Shown: positions 53,020-62,747 of the stretch, one piece after another
Position numbering within the stretch: position 1 is the first letter of the stretch
Layout: every line of letters begins with the position of its first letter
NCBI RefSeq assembly: GCF_021559775.1
Contig: NZ_CP056047.1
Location: 62,001 to 126,000, forward strand
Source: Gillisella vitis
GTDB taxonomy: Bacteria; Pseudomonadota; Alphaproteobacteria; Rhizobiales; Rhizobiaceae
Length of the DNA: 64,000 bases
Direction: 5' to 3'
Program-made: the position numbers and the translations under genes
Notes under the pieces: model-generated
Databases searched by the model: none
Told to the model about the DNA's origin: nothing
The model's input: the letters and a program-made list of their open reading frames with translations, nothing else

Positions 53020-54645
53020 TCAGGACGCCAAATTGCTCAAGGCAGCGACCAGTCCTGCCGTCGACGCATCCTGCCCATCGGTCCCGGCCTTGCCCTGCAC
53101 CACCGGCAGCAGGCCGGTTGCCAGTTCCTTGCCCAGTTCCACGCCCCATTGATCGAAGGAATTGATGCCGAACAGCACGCCTTCGACAAACACCCGGTGT
53201 TCGTAAAGCGCGATCAGCCGTCCGAGCGCAAAAGGGGTCAATTGTTCATAGACGAATGTGATCGACGGACGGTTGCCGGTAAAGACCCGGTGCGGGGCGA
53301 TATGATCGGCCTTGGCCTGGTCCATACCGGATTTCAGCAGCTGGCCCTTGGCCTCATCCAGCGTGCGTCCCTTCATCAGGGCTGCCGATTGGGCCAGGCA
53401 ATTGGCGATCAGCAAGTCGTGCTGATGGCGCAATTCCGGCTCGAAGCCCTTGGCAGCGATCATAAACTCGGCTGGGATCACGCTCGTACCCTGGTGGATC
53501 AGCTGGTAGAAAGCGTGCTGGCCATTGGTGCCGGGTTCGCCCCAGACCACGGGACCGGAATTGCCCTTGACCGGGCTGCCATCGATGGTCACGCCCTTGC
53601 CGTTCGATTCCATGTCAAGCTGCTGGAGATAGGCAGGGAAGCGTGACAGGCGCTGATCGTAGGGCAGGATGGCGCGGGTTGGGTAATCCAGGACGTTGCG
53701 ATGGTGATAGCCGATAGCGCCCAACAGCATCGGCAGGTTTTCCCGGAAAGGCGCGGTGCGGAAATGCATATCCATGGCATGAGCACCGGCCAGGAATTCC
53801 ACGAAATTATCGGCCCCGACGGCAATCATCAGCGGCAGGCCGATGGCCGACCAGATGGAATAACGTCCACCGACCCAATCCCAGAAGCCGAACACCCGAT
53901 CGGAACCGATGCCGAAGGCCGCGACTTTTTCAAGCGCGGTCGAAACGGCGGCAAAGTGATCGCCGACGGCATTTTCACCCAGCGCTGAGGCAATGAAGGC
54001 CCGCGCCGTTGCGGCATTGGTCATGGTCTCAATGGTGGTGAAGGTCTTGGAGGCGACGATGAACAGCGTGGTTTCCGGCTCCAGCAGTTTCAGCGTATCG
54101 GCGATATGGGCGCCATCGACATTGGAGACGAAATGCAGGCGCGGGCCGTCGTGAAACGGTGCCAGCGCCAGCGTTGCCATGGCGGGGCCGAGATCGGACC
54201 CACCAATGCCGATATTGACCACGTCGGTGATCTGGAGGCCGGTCGAGCCGGTGATCGTACCCTGCCGCAGGCCTTCCGCGAAAGCCGACATGGCGTGCAA
54301 CACGGCATTGACATCGGGCATGACATTCTTGCCATCGACCACGACAGGCGTGTTGGCGCGGTTGCGCAGTGCCGTATGCAAGACGGCGCGGCCTTCGGTA
54401 AAGTTGATGGCCTCACCGTTAAACATCGCTTCGCGCTTTTCAGCCACGCCACCTTGCGTGCAGAGCTTTTCCAGCAGGGCCATGATCTCGTCATTGACGG
54501 CGCATTTGGAGTAATCCATCAGCAGGTCGTCAAAGCGACTGGAAAACCGCTCGAAACGGTTGGGATCGCTTGCAAAAGCGCCGCGAATATCAGTGGCGGC
54601 GGTGGCCGCGACGGTGGACTTCAGCTGTTCGACGATAGCGTGCAT
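53020..54645 (-). CDS. pgi: Glucose-6-phosphate isomerase
   Basis: Pgi interconverts glucose 6-phosphate and fructose 6-phosphate. The 541-aa protein has [30 protein letters not shown] signature 1 region ([16 protein letters not shown]) and [21 protein letters not shown]. The start [10 protein letters not shown] is chosen at 54645; the frame is open to 54663. With frk it allows fructose to enter the Entner-Doudoroff route. A mosaic-repeat module ending in GGAATTATGCAGTAG lies about 33 bases upstream. Confidence 0.96.
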   Translation of the reverse strand: MHAIVEQLKSTVAATAATDIRGAFASDPNRFERFSSRFDDLLMDYSKCAVNDEIMALLEKLCTQGGVAEKREAMFNGEAINFTEGRAVLHTALRNRANTPVVVDGKNVMPDVNAVLHAMSAFAEGLRQGTITGSTGLQITDVVNIGIGGSDLGPAMATLALAPFHDGPRLHFVSNVDGAHIADTLKLLEPETTLFIVASKTFTTIETMTNAATARAFIASALGENAVGDHFAAVSTALEKVAAFGIGSDRVFGFWDWVGGRYSIWSAIGLPLMIAVGADNFVEFLAGAHAMDMHFRTAPFRENLPMLLGAIGYHHRNVLDYPTRAILPYDQRLSRFPAYLQQLDMESNGKGVTIDGSPVKGNSGPVVWGEPGTNGQHAFYQLIHQGTSVIPAEFMIAAKGFEPELRHQHDLLIANCLAQSAALMKGRTLDEAKGQLLKSGMDQAKADHIAPHRVFTGNRPSITFVYEQLTPFALGRLIALYEHRVFVEGVLFGINSFDQWGVELGKELATGLLPVVQGKAGTDGQDASTAGLVAALSNLAS

Positions 54646-54677
54646 TCGCATACTCCAATCCAATCACGGACGGGAAC

Positions 54678-54720
54678 CTACTGCATAATTCCCAAAACAG
54701 GAATGTTTTAGGGAGAAAAA
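54678..54720 (-). repeat. Rhizobial intergenic mosaic repeat module upstream of pgi
   Basis: On the minus strand TTTTTCTCCCTAAAACATTCCTGTTTTGGGAATTATGCAGTAG. The last 15 bases are identical to the module upstream of the proline-racemase-family gene (40824-40867). Both lie tens of bases before a start codon, in the same orientation relative to the gene. Confidence 0.55.
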
Positions 54721-54824
54721 TAATCCGGCAGGCTTAAGGGGTGGCGGCCCTCTCTTCCCCGCAAGGCAGAAAGGACCGACGAGGGGGCAGAATGCCCCAT
54801 CTCGTCCCTGTCTGCCCGGTGTCT

Positions 54825-56525
54825 TTAAGGTCTCAGATCCTTGCGCAGAATCTTGCCGACGTTGGATTTCGGCAACTCTTCAAGAAAGGCCACATGGCGG
54901 GGACGCTTGTAATTGGTCAGGTTTGTGGCGCAATGGTCCTTAACCTGCTGCTCCGTCAAGCTTGGGTCTTTGCGCACCACAAACAGTTTGACGGCTTCAC
55001 CGGAATGCGGGTCCGGCACACCGATAGCCGCGGCCTCCAGCACGCCGGGATGCATGACCGCGACTTCCTCGATCTCGTTGGGATAGACATTGAAGCCGGA
55101 GACCAGGATCATATCCTTCTTGCGGTCGACAATCTTGGTATAGCCGCGCGCGTCCATGAAGCCCATGTCACCGGTGCGGAAAAACCCGTCCTCACTCATC
55201 GCCCGCGCCGTTTCTTCCGGTCGTTGCCAGTAGCCGGCCATCACCTGCGGTCCGCGAATGCAGATTTCCCCGACCTCTCCCAAAGCCAGGCTTTCACCCT
55301 GTTCATCACGGATGTCGACATCGGTGGAGGAAATCGGCATGCCGATGCAGCCGCTGAAGTCCTTGTCGTTCATGCGATTGGCGGTTGCCACCGGCGATGT
55401 TTCAGACAGGCCGTAACCCTCGGTGATCGGGCAGCCGGTAATCTGATGCCACCGTTCGGCAATCGGCCGCTGCACCGACATGCCACCGGCAAAGGTCAGT
55501 TGCAGATGGGAAAAGTCCAGCTTGCGGAAGGCCTCATTGTTCATCAGAGCATTGAACAGCGTATTCAAGCCGATGATGACATTGAAATCATACTGGGACA
55601 GTTCCTTGGCAAAGCCTGGAATGTCACGCGGATTGGCGATCAGAATGTTGTGGCCGCCGCAGGCAATGCCCATCAGGGCGTTCACGGTCAGCGCAAAGAT
55701 ATGATAGAGCGGCAAAGCGCAGATGAAGGTCAGCGTTTCCGGTCTTGGGCGCGTATCGAAAGCGGACCCCAACCACAGCGACATCTGCATGGTATTGGCG
55801 ATCAGGTTGCCGTGGGTCAGCACCGCCCCCTTGGACACGCCTGTCGTACCGCCTGTATATTGCAGAAAGGCGATATCGTTGCGCGAAAGGGTTTCAGGCC
55901 GCAGTCGGGCTTTTCCACCTGCCGCGAGCACCGATGCGAAGCTTCGGGAATTGGCAATCGACCAGGCTGGCACGAGCTTCTTCACCTTGCGAACGATGAA
56001 ATTCACCAGATGGCCCTTCAGGCCAAGCATGTCGCCCATGCTGGTAACGACCACGCGGCGTAGCGACACCTTGTCCATCACCGCCTGGACCGTGTGGGCA
56101 AAATTCTCCAGCACGAAAATGGCAACCGCGCCGGAATCCTTCAGCTGATGCGCCAGTTCGCGCGGAGTATAGAGCGGATTGACATTGACGACGATCATTC
56201 CAGCCTTGAGGATGCCAAACACAATAACCGGGTTTTGCAAGACATTGGGCATCATCACGGCGATCCGGTCGCCTTTGCTGAACCCTTCCGCTTGCAGCCA
56301 GGCGGCAATTTTCGTCGCCTGCTCGCCAAGCTCCTGGAAGGTCATGGAGCGGCCCATGCTGGTGAAGGCCTTGCGGGAGGCATAGGTCACGCAGTTTTCA
56401 TCGAACAGTTCAGGCAGCGATTCGTGATCAAGGGGCGGCAGTTCCGCAGGCACCGAGGCAGGATAGGATGCAAGCCAGATTCGGCGCGACGCAAAATTGC
56501 TTTCAGGCCTGGACAGAGTATTCAT
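54825..56525 (-). CDS. fadD: Long-chain fatty acid-CoA ligase
   Basis: A 566-aa AMP-forming acyl-CoA synthetase that activates fatty acids for beta-oxidation or phospholipid use. The AMP-binding motif is FLQYTGGTTGVSKGAVLTHGN. Further signatures are GYGLSETSP and the hinge/FACS region (EDGFFRTGDMGFMD, KDMILVSGFNVYPNEIE), with the catalytic Lys near the C-terminus (SNVGKILRKDLR). A palindrome at 56648-56663 shared with another gene in this window suggests a fatty-acid-responsive repressor. Confidence 0.94.
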   Translation of the reverse strand: MNTLSRPESNFASRRIWLASYPASVPAELPPLDHESLPELFDENCVTYASRKAFTSMGRSMTFQELGEQATKIAAWLQAEGFSKGDRIAVMMPNVLQNPVIVFGILKAGMIVVNVNPLYTPRELAHQLKDSGAVAIFVLENFAHTVQAVMDKVSLRRVVVTSMGDMLGLKGHLVNFIVRKVKKLVPAWSIANSRSFASVLAAGGKARLRPETLSRNDIAFLQYTGGTTGVSKGAVLTHGNLIANTMQMSLWLGSAFDTRPRPETLTFICALPLYHIFALTVNALMGIACGGHNILIANPRDIPGFAKELSQYDFNVIIGLNTLFNALMNNEAFRKLDFSHLQLTFAGGMSVQRPIAERWHQITGCPITEGYGLSETSPVATANRMNDKDFSGCIGMPISSTDVDIRDEQGESLALGEVGEICIRGPQVMAGYWQRPEETARAMSEDGFFRTGDMGFMDARGYTKIVDRKKDMILVSGFNVYPNEIEEVAVMHPGVLEAAAIGVPDPHSGEAVKLFVVRKDPSLTEQQVKDHCATNLTNYKRPRHVAFLEELPKSNVGKILRKDLRP

Positions 56526-56647
56526 TCCTCACTCCCTTTTTCGACTTCCTGCCCCTCCCTCCTCAAGGTGATGACAGTGCGCCCGACCACGCACTCCAAA
56601 TATGGAGCGTTGAGCTCCAGGAATGCAAGTCCAACGTTATAATAACT

Positions 56648-56663
56648 TTGACGTAAACGTCAA
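56648..56663. promoter_or_regulatory. Palindrome upstream of fadD
   Basis: TTGACGT-AA-ACGTCAA, 120 bases before the fadD start. Its arms match those of the palindrome at 22166-22187. It resembles LiuR/MerR-type operators of fatty-acid and branched-chain catabolic genes. Confidence 0.55.
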
Positions 56664-56767
56664 TTAATCCCTAGCGAAAATAATTTGGAATCATTTTGTT
56701 CCAGGGCATCGAAGATGCTCACGCACTGGCGCCTTCGACAACAACCACATGGCGATCAGTTTCGCAT

Positions 56768-56792
56768 TGAACCAACCTCCCGGTGATGCGTT
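56768..56792 (+). promoter_or_regulatory. Possible EcfG promoter before the BON-domain gene
   Basis: TGAAC (one mismatch to GGAAC) at 56768-56772 is followed after 16 bases by CGTT (56789-56792), 40 bases before the start codon. The spacing is canonical. Confidence 0.4.
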
Positions 56793-56832
56793 AGCTCTTA
56801 TGAGACTTCACGCAAACAAGGAGGAAAGTGTC

Positions 56833-57114
56833 ATGGTCTTCAAACCGGCTAAAACTTTCGGGGAGACCCCTGGTATCGTTGAGGAAAATCCGCCTCTGGC
56901 GGAGTTGGAAACGGCAGTGGCCTCTCAGCTTGCCGGTTCCGACGGTATCGATGCCTCTGATATCGAGGTGATATCGATCGGCAATGAAATTTGTTTGCGA
57001 GGCCTTGTCTATTCCGAGAGCGAGGTCGACCGAGCCGTTGAAGTCGCTCTTTCAGTTCCCGGTGTTTTCAAGGTTTCCGTCGACCTGGAGATTGTCGAGC
57101 GCACGATCCATTGA
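56833..57114 (+). CDS. Small BON-domain protein
   Basis: A 93-aa protein. Residues about 22-90 form one BON domain (LETAVASQLAGSDGID, ISIGNEICLRGLVYSESEVDRAVEVALSVPGVFKVSVDLEI). There is no signal peptide, unlike OsmY. BON domains bind phospholipid surfaces or partner proteins, and small single-domain versions are often stress-induced. AAGGAGGAAAG eight bases upstream fixes the start; the frame is open to 56749. Confidence 0.85.
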   Translation: MVFKPAKTFGETPGIVEENPPLAELETAVASQLAGSDGIDASDIEVISIGNEICLRGLVYSESEVDRAVEVALSVPGVFKVSVDLEIVERTIH

Positions 57115-57157
57115 TGGGGATCTCCATACGTGGCGTGTGGCACCACTCCATAAATAT

Positions 57158-57184
57158 AAAGGCCCGGGAAAACCCCGGGCCTTT
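57158..57184. terminator. Intrinsic terminator between the BON gene and glgX
   Basis: AAAGGCCCGGG and CCCGGGCCTTT enclose a short A/C loop. A- and T-rich flanks on both sides allow use by both convergent genes. Confidence 0.88.
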
Positions 57185-57214
57185 ATCATTTCAGTTGTGA
57201 TGCGCTATCGCAGA

Positions 57215-59302
57215 TCAGGTTTGAATCGTCCGCAAAAGCGCCATGCTACGCGGCAGCAGTTTGAATGTTTCGCCTTGCTTGACCTTCTCGCCTTGGCGCT
57301 CCGGATCGCCGGTGATCAGTTCGAGTACCCGTTCCCCACCGCTCTCCTTGGGAATGGTGAAGGTGGTGTCTTCATCGAGCGGGTTGAACAGCATCATGAT
57401 ATCCGACCAGATGCCCTCTTCGGCCTGGAGGTCTTCACGATGTAGGCGTGTGATCAGCGCATTGCTGTTTTCCCAGTTTTCCGATGTTTGACGGCCGCCG
57501 CTGACACTGTACCAATCAATCATCATGCCATCGCGCCAGTTCTCCCGCCGCAGCAACGGCTGCTCCTTGCGCAGTGAGATGACCCGCTTGGTGAAATCAC
57601 GCAGGGCATCGGCGCTGTCGGGCAGATTTTCCCAATGCAGCCAGCTGATTTCGCTATCCTGGCAATAGCCATTGTTATTGCCCATCTGCGAACGCCCGAA
57701 CTCGTCACCGGCCAGCAGCATCGGCGTGCCGTGGGAAAACAGCAGAGTGGCCAGGAAATTGCGCTTCTGGCGCTCGCGCACCGCATTGGTGCCTTCGTCA
57801 TCCGTCGGACCCTCGTGACCATAATTATGGCTGCGATTGTCGTTGTGACCGTCGTTATTATCCTCGCCATTGTCTTCGTTATGCTTGCCATCGTAGGAGA
57901 CGAGGTCGTTCAGCGTGAAGCCGTCATGGGCGGTGATGAAATTGACGCTGGCCCAGGGGCGACGGCCGCGCTGGTCGTAAAGATCGCCGGAGCCCAGCAG
58001 ACGCGCCGCGAAATCCGGAGCGCAATTGTCACCGTTCAGCCAATATTCGCGGCAGCTGTCACGGTATTTGTCATTCCACTCCGCCCAGCCCGGTGGAAAG
58101 CCGCCAACCTGATAACCCCCTGGACCGATGTCCCACGGCTCGCCGATCAGCTTGACGCCGGCAAGGGTCGGGTCCTGGGTAACCGCGTCGAAAAAGCCGC
58201 CGCGCTCATCGAAGCCTTCGGGCTCGCGGCCCAGGATGGTGCCGAGATCGAAACGGAAGCCATCGACATGCATGTCATCGGCCCAGTAGCGCAGCGAGTC
58301 CATCACCATCTGCAGAACCCGCGGATGGGAGGTGTTCACCGTGTTGCCGGTGCCGGTATCATTGATGTAATAACGGTGATTATCCGGCAGGGTGCGGTAG
58401 TAGGAAAAGTTGTCGATGCCCTTGAAGGATAGGGTCGAGCCAAGTTCATTGCCTTCCGCCGTGTGATTGTAGACCACGTCGAGAATGACCTCGATGCCGC
58501 CATCATGGAAAGCGCGAACCATGTCGCGGAAGCCCTGGATGCCGTTTGCGCCGTAATAACGGTGCGCAGGGGCAAAAAAGCCGATGGTATTATAACCCCA
58601 GTAATTTTTCAGGCCCTTGTCCAGCAACGGGCCATCATCCGGGAAGGCGTGGATGGGCAGCAGTTCGACAGAGGTAATGCCAAGGCTCTTGATATAATCA
58701 ACCGCCGCCTTGTGACCGAGGCCTTCGAACGTGCCGCGCAGTTCCTGCGGAATGGCGGGATTGAGCTGTGTGAAGCCCTTGACATGGGTTTCATAGACAA
58801 TCGTATCGGCCCAGGAGACCTGAGGACGGCGATCATTGCCCCAATCGATCTGATTGGGATCCACGACCCGGCATTTGGGCATGAAAGCCGCGCTGTCGAG
58901 ATCGTTGAAGGACAGATCCTTGTCAGGATCGTCGAAATGATAGCCGAACACTTCGGGCGACCACCGGATATCGCCCACCAGTTCGCGGGCATAAGGATCG
59001 AGCAGCAGCTTGTTATGATTGAAGCGATGGCCGTTCTCGGGCTCGAACGGTCCATGGACACGGAAGCCGTAGAGGGCGCCCGGCTTCAGGCCCGGTACAA
59101 ACCCGTGCCAGATTTCATTGGTGTAATCAGGCAGATCCATCCGGGCGATCTCAATGCTGCCGCTGGGATCGTAGAGGCACAGCTCGACGCGATCGGCGTG
59201 GGCGGAAAACAGGGCAAAATTAACCCCTTCGCCCGTGTAGCGGGCACCCAGCCGTTGCCACTCGCCGGGAAGAATTTTGAAGTTGGTCGTTTGGATGTCC
59301 AT
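57215..59302 (-). CDS. glgX: Glycogen debranching enzyme GlgX
   Basis: A 695-aa GH13 isoamylase-type enzyme that cleaves alpha-1,6 branches of phosphorylase-limit glycogen. An N-terminal CBM48 domain (ARYTGEGVNFALFSAHADRVELCL) is followed by the catalytic barrel: IEVILDVVYNHTAEG, nucleophile Asp in DGFRFDLGTILG, acid Glu in LIGEPWD and FITAHDGFTLND. The Asn/Asp-rich NEDNGEDNNDGHNDN loop is normal for GlgX. The frame continues far upstream (to 60280), but that part is antisense to an SDR gene, so MDIQTTNF at 59302 is used; 59419 is the alternative. No glgA, glgB, glgC or glgP lies in the window. Confidence 0.93.
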   Translation of the reverse strand: MDIQTTNFKILPGEWQRLGARYTGEGVNFALFSAHADRVELCLYDPSGSIEIARMDLPDYTNEIWHGFVPGLKPGALYGFRVHGPFEPENGHRFNHNKLLLDPYARELVGDIRWSPEVFGYHFDDPDKDLSFNDLDSAAFMPKCRVVDPNQIDWGNDRRPQVSWADTIVYETHVKGFTQLNPAIPQELRGTFEGLGHKAAVDYIKSLGITSVELLPIHAFPDDGPLLDKGLKNYWGYNTIGFFAPAHRYYGANGIQGFRDMVRAFHDGGIEVILDVVYNHTAEGNELGSTLSFKGIDNFSYYRTLPDNHRYYINDTGTGNTVNTSHPRVLQMVMDSLRYWADDMHVDGFRFDLGTILGREPEGFDERGGFFDAVTQDPTLAGVKLIGEPWDIGPGGYQVGGFPPGWAEWNDKYRDSCREYWLNGDNCAPDFAARLLGSGDLYDQRGRRPWASVNFITAHDGFTLNDLVSYDGKHNEDNGEDNNDGHNDNRSHNYGHEGPTDDEGTNAVRERQKRNFLATLLFSHGTPMLLAGDEFGRSQMGNNNGYCQDSEISWLHWENLPDSADALRDFTKRVISLRKEQPLLRRENWRDGMMIDWYSVSGGRQTSENWENSNALITRLHREDLQAEEGIWSDIMMLFNPLDEDTTFTIPKESGGERVLELITGDPERQGEKVKQGETFKLLPRSMALLRTIQT

Positions 59303-59497
59303 GGTCGCTCTCAGGGCTTGTCGCTGCGGTGCAACAGTAATTCCCTCGCCATGGCTTTGTTCCTTGCCGCCTCCAGGAACATTTACCGGCTTTATCTGTT
59401 CGTCATTTCCATTGGTCATTTCGGTGACGCCTGTCGGCTTGCCGGTGCGGTCAGTGAATGAGGCTGCCAAGTGCCGCGCAATGACACAGAGGGTTGC

Positions 59498-60295
59498 ATG
59501 CATCAGAATAAAATGGACGACAGTAAACGTGTGGCGCTGGTCACCGGCGCGGGTTCCGGCATTGGGCGAGCAGCTGCCCTGCGACTTGCCCAGGATGGCT
59601 GCGCCGTCGGGTTGCTGGGGCGAACCAAGCATGAGTTGGAACGGGTTGCCGAAGACATCCAACACGCGAATGGCGAGGCCATTGTGCTTGTCGCAGATGT
59701 CGCTGACAGCTCTTCCATGCGGGCAGGGGTCGAAACATTGATCGCATGGGGTAGCCGGCTCGACATCGTGGTGGCCAATGCCGGGGTCAATGGTGTTTGG
59801 GCACCAATCGATGAATTGCAGCCGCAGGAATGGGACCAGACGATGGCCATCAATCTGCGTGGCACCTATTTGACGGTGCATCTGACAGTGCCGCATCTGC
59901 GCCGCAATGGCGGTGGCAGTATTGTCGTTGTCTCTTCTATCAACGGCACGCGCACCTTCACCTCTCCTGGCGCCACAGCTTATAGTGCCACCAAGGCTGG
60001 ACAATTGGCCATGGTGCAGCAATTGGCGGTGGAATTGGGGCCCGACCGCATTCGTATCAATGCGGTTTGCCCAGGTGCGATTGAAACGGCAATTGATGAC
60101 AATACAAACAAGCGGGCCACTGAAAGGCTCGACATCCCGCAGCCATCGCCGCGCCAAGCCATTCCGCTGACCCATGGTACGCCGGGTACCGCCCAGGAAG
60201 TGGCCGATCTGATCGGCTTTCTGGCTTCCGATGCGGCTCGCCATATCAGTGGTACACCCGTCTGGATCGATGGGGCGCAAAGTCTGATACGATAG
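59498..60295 (+). CDS. Short-chain dehydrogenase/reductase (SDR)
   Basis: A 265-aa classical SDR: VTGAGSGIGRAAALRLA, the Arg after the second strand (LLGRTK, suggesting NADP), NAGVNG, catalytic Ser (VVSSING) and YSATK, PGAIET, and the C-terminal GTPVWIDGAQS. ATG 59498 follows GAGGGTTGC; ATG 59513 is possible. It diverges from glgX. Substrate unknown. Confidence 0.9.
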   Translation: MHQNKMDDSKRVALVTGAGSGIGRAAALRLAQDGCAVGLLGRTKHELERVAEDIQHANGEAIVLVADVADSSSMRAGVETLIAWGSRLDIVVANAGVNGVWAPIDELQPQEWDQTMAINLRGTYLTVHLTVPHLRRNGGGSIVVVSSINGTRTFTSPGATAYSATKAGQLAMVQQLAVELGPDRIRINAVCPGAIETAIDDNTNKRATERLDIPQPSPRQAIPLTHGTPGTAQEVADLIGFLASDAARHISGTPVWIDGAQSLIR

Positions 60296-60380
60296 AATTC
60301 AACTGATCTATTTTGGTCGAAATAGTAAAAGGGGAGTTTAATGATGCAATTGTTTTAACTGTCGTTAAGTTTTGCATATT

Positions 60381-60395
60381 TTAATTATTTGTTAA
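60381..60395 (+). promoter_or_regulatory. Predicted CtrA-binding site before a receiver gene
   Basis: TTAA-TTATTTG-TTAA is a perfect TTAA-N7-TTAA motif for the cell-cycle regulator CtrA, 80 bases before the receiver gene start. A second pair, TTAA-N6-TTAA, lies at 60355-60368. Confidence 0.5.
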
Positions 60396-60474
60396 GTATG
60401 ACTTACTCTTTTTGGCCCAAAGTTGAACAAAGACCGCTTTGGCGCGTTAGCGGCTCAGACAAGGAGACAATGTC

Positions 60475-60858
60475 ATGAAGCCAGAGCCTGAAACGATCCT
60501 GATTGTGGAAGACGATGCATTCATTTCGATGGATGCGGCCGATTGCGTTGCCCATGCGGGGGCCAATGTCGTGACCACGGAAACGGTCAGCGATGCGCTT
60601 ATCTGCCTCGAAGCCAACAGGATCACCGCCGCCATCCTGGACTTCCAGGTGTTGGACGGAAAGATAACGCCGGTGGTGGAAAGACTATGTCGCTCCGGCA
60701 TTCCCTACCGGGTCGTGTCGGGTTCGCCGCTTCAGGAAATCGTGGCCTGCGGCATTCCCGCCGACCGGATTATCGCCAAACCGGCGGATTATGTGAATGT
60801 GATGGTCCAACTGGTGCGAGAGCGCCCGTGGTCTGCATTGAGGGCAACCAGCTATTAA
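60475..60858 (+). CDS. Single-domain response regulator
   Basis: A 127-aa receiver with acidic residues VEDDAF, phospho-acceptor Asp56 (AAILDFQVLDG), Ser in RVVSGSP in place of the usual Thr, and Lys in IIAKPADYV. No output domain is present. GACAAGGAGACA precedes the start. The CtrA-type site upstream suggests cell-cycle-dependent expression. It is unlike DivK or CpdR in length and motif detail, so its pathway is unknown. Confidence 0.88.
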   Translation: MKPEPETILIVEDDAFISMDAADCVAHAGANVVTTETVSDALICLEANRITAAILDFQVLDGKITPVVERLCRSGIPYRVVSGSPLQEIVACGIPADRIIAKPADYVNVMVQLVRERPWSALRATSY

Positions 60859-60887
60859 CATCGGTTTTCCCGATACAAGATCATAGG

Positions 60888-61667
60888 TCAGGTTTTCGAA
60901 TAGGGCCGCCAATTGCCATCGGTCGGATAGTCTACCTGCAAAAAATACAGGCCCTGCGGCGGTGCCACCGGGCCGCAGGCCTTGCGGTCGCGGGCCTCCA
61001 GGGCGGCGCGAACATCCTCCGGCGTCATCTTGCCTTCTCCCGCCATTTTCAAGGTGCCAGCAAAAGATCTAATCTGGTTGTGCAGAAAACTCTGGGCGGA
61101 GGCGCGGATCTCGATGAGATCGCCGTTGCAGCTGACATCCAGCCGGTCCAGCGTGCGCACCGGGCTGATGGCCTGACAATGAACCGAGCGGAAGGTGGTG
61201 AAATCGTGATTGCCAACCAGCATTTGCGCCGCCGCATGCATGGCTTCGTGGTCCAGCGGTTTCGATACCCACCAGGCGCGATTGGCCTCCAGCGCCAGCC
61301 GGGACGGGCGTGATATGATCCGATAAAGATAATGCCGCTTCAGGGCGGAAAATCGCGCATCGAAGGCATCAGGGATAGCTTCTGCAGCCAGTATTGAGAC
61401 TGCTTCCCCAGCCTGCGCCAGATGCGCGTTCAGCGCGTTGCGCAGCTTGTATGGCAACCATTGACGCGAAAGATCGACATGCGCCACCTGGCCGCTGGCA
61501 TGGACGCCGGAATCGGTGCGGCCCGCACCCCGGATCGCCACCGTTTCCCCGGTCAGGCCAAGCACTGCCGCTTCGAGCGCGCCCTGCACGGAGGGACCAT
61601 TGTCCTGCCGTTGCCAGCCGACATAGGGTGTGCCGTCATATTCCACGGTCAGCTTGTAGCGTGGCAT
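60888..61667 (-). CDS. truA: tRNA pseudouridine(38-40) synthase TruA
   Basis: TruA isomerises uridines 38-40 of the tRNA anticodon stem. The 259-aa protein starts [21 protein letters not shown] and has the catalytic Asp in [24 protein letters not shown] and the C-terminal [19 protein letters not shown]. Its start overlaps the fmt stop (TGATG), so it is the distal gene of a def-fmt-truA set. Confidence 0.96.
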   Translation of the reverse strand: MPRYKLTVEYDGTPYVGWQRQDNGPSVQGALEAAVLGLTGETVAIRGAGRTDSGVHASGQVAHVDLSRQWLPYKLRNALNAHLAQAGEAVSILAAEAIPDAFDARFSALKRHYLYRIISRPSRLALEANRAWWVSKPLDHEAMHAAAQMLVGNHDFTTFRSVHCQAISPVRTLDRLDVSCNGDLIEIRASAQSFLHNQIRSFAGTLKMAGEGKMTPEDVRAALEARDRKACGPVAPPQGLYFLQVDYPTDGNWRPYSKT

Positions 61668-62629
61668 CAGGTTCTGGCCTTTGCCGAGGCAAATACAGTG
61701 CCTGCACCTATGGGCGTGCCGCGCAGGAATTCCGCTGCATCCAGCGGTTTGCCACCGGCCTTTTGCAGCCGGACAAGGCGGACCGCGCCCGTGCCACAGG
61801 CGATGGTCAGGGCGTCGTCCAGCACGGTGCCCGGCACGTTTGCGGTGTCCGTGACCTCTGCCATCTGGCTGCCCAGAACCTTGATACGTTCCGGCTTGCC
61901 GTTGATGTCCGCCTCGAACCAGGCGCCTGGAAAGGGCGACAGGCCGCGAATGCCGTTGTGAACCTGCGTGGCTGGCTTTGAAAAGTCGATGCGGGTTTCG
62001 GCCTTGTCGATCTTGGCGGCGTAGACGACACCGTGTTCTGGCTGGGCTGTCAGCGGCAGGTCGCCTGCCTCCAGTTTGGCCATGGCCTCAACCATTGCCT
62101 CGGCACCGATCTGGCTCAGGGCGTCATGTAGTTCACCGGCGGTCATGTCGGGGGTAATGGTCAGGTGGCGTGTCAGGGCCACCGGGCCGGTGTCCAGTCC
62201 CTTGTCCATCTTCATCACCATCATGCCGGTTTGCGTATCTCCAGCCATGATGGCGCGCTGGATCGGCGCTGCACCCCGCCAGCGGGGCAGCAGCGAGGCG
62301 TGGCCGTTATAACAGCCCAGCCGCGTGCCGGTCAGGATGGCTTCCGGCAGCAACAGGCCGTAGGCGACGACCACTGCGACATCGGCCTGATGGGCGGCGA
62401 AGGCATCGCGATCGTCCTGCACCTTGAAATTTAGCGGCGTCAGCACCGGCAGTCCGAGCTTTTCGGCCTGCTGATGGACGGGAGATTTGGTCAGATCCAG
62501 CCCCCGGCGCCCTGCCGGGCGTGGCGGCTGGCTATAGACCGCAACAATCTGATGGCCGGCGTCGTGGAGCGTGTTCAGGATCGGCACCGAAAACTCCGGA
62601 GTGCCCATGAAAATCATGCGAAGAGCCAT
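61667..62629 (-). CDS. fmt: Methionyl-tRNA formyltransferase
   Basis: Fmt formylates initiator Met-tRNA using 10-formyl-THF. The 320-aa protein begins [18 protein letters not shown] and has the [16 protein letters not shown] motif, [10 protein letters not shown] and the C-terminal tRNA-binding domain with [24 protein letters not shown]. It is coupled to truA and follows def by about 118 bases. Confidence 0.96.
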   Translation of the reverse strand: MALRMIFMGTPEFSVPILNTLHDAGHQIVAVYSQPPRPAGRRGLDLTKSPVHQQAEKLGLPVLTPLNFKVQDDRDAFAAHQADVAVVVAYGLLLPEAILTGTRLGCYNGHASLLPRWRGAAPIQRAIMAGDTQTGMMVMKMDKGLDTGPVALTRHLTITPDMTAGELHDALSQIGAEAMVEAMAKLEAGDLPLTAQPEHGVVYAAKIDKAETRIDFSKPATQVHNGIRGLSPFPGAWFEADINGKPERIKVLGSQMAEVTDTANVPGTVLDDALTIACGTGAVRLVRLQKAGGKPLDAAEFLRGTPIGAGTVFASAKART

Positions 62630-62747
62630 GGATCAAGACCGATCTTCTAGAGGTTATCGGGGAGGACGTGGAACCGGATTTTCCCAAAACACGAGCAAGA
62701 ACAACAGGGCCTGCAACCTGCTAGTTTCAGGGTGAGCCCCGCTGACC

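Noticed and set aside
54741..56063. 440-residue plus-strand frame
   Set aside because: Antisense to fadD and rich in His/Gln/Arg, typical of shadow frames.
59303..60280. N-terminal extension of GlgX by over 300 residues
   Set aside because: The extension is antisense to an SDR gene with intact motifs, and GlgX homologues start near 59302.
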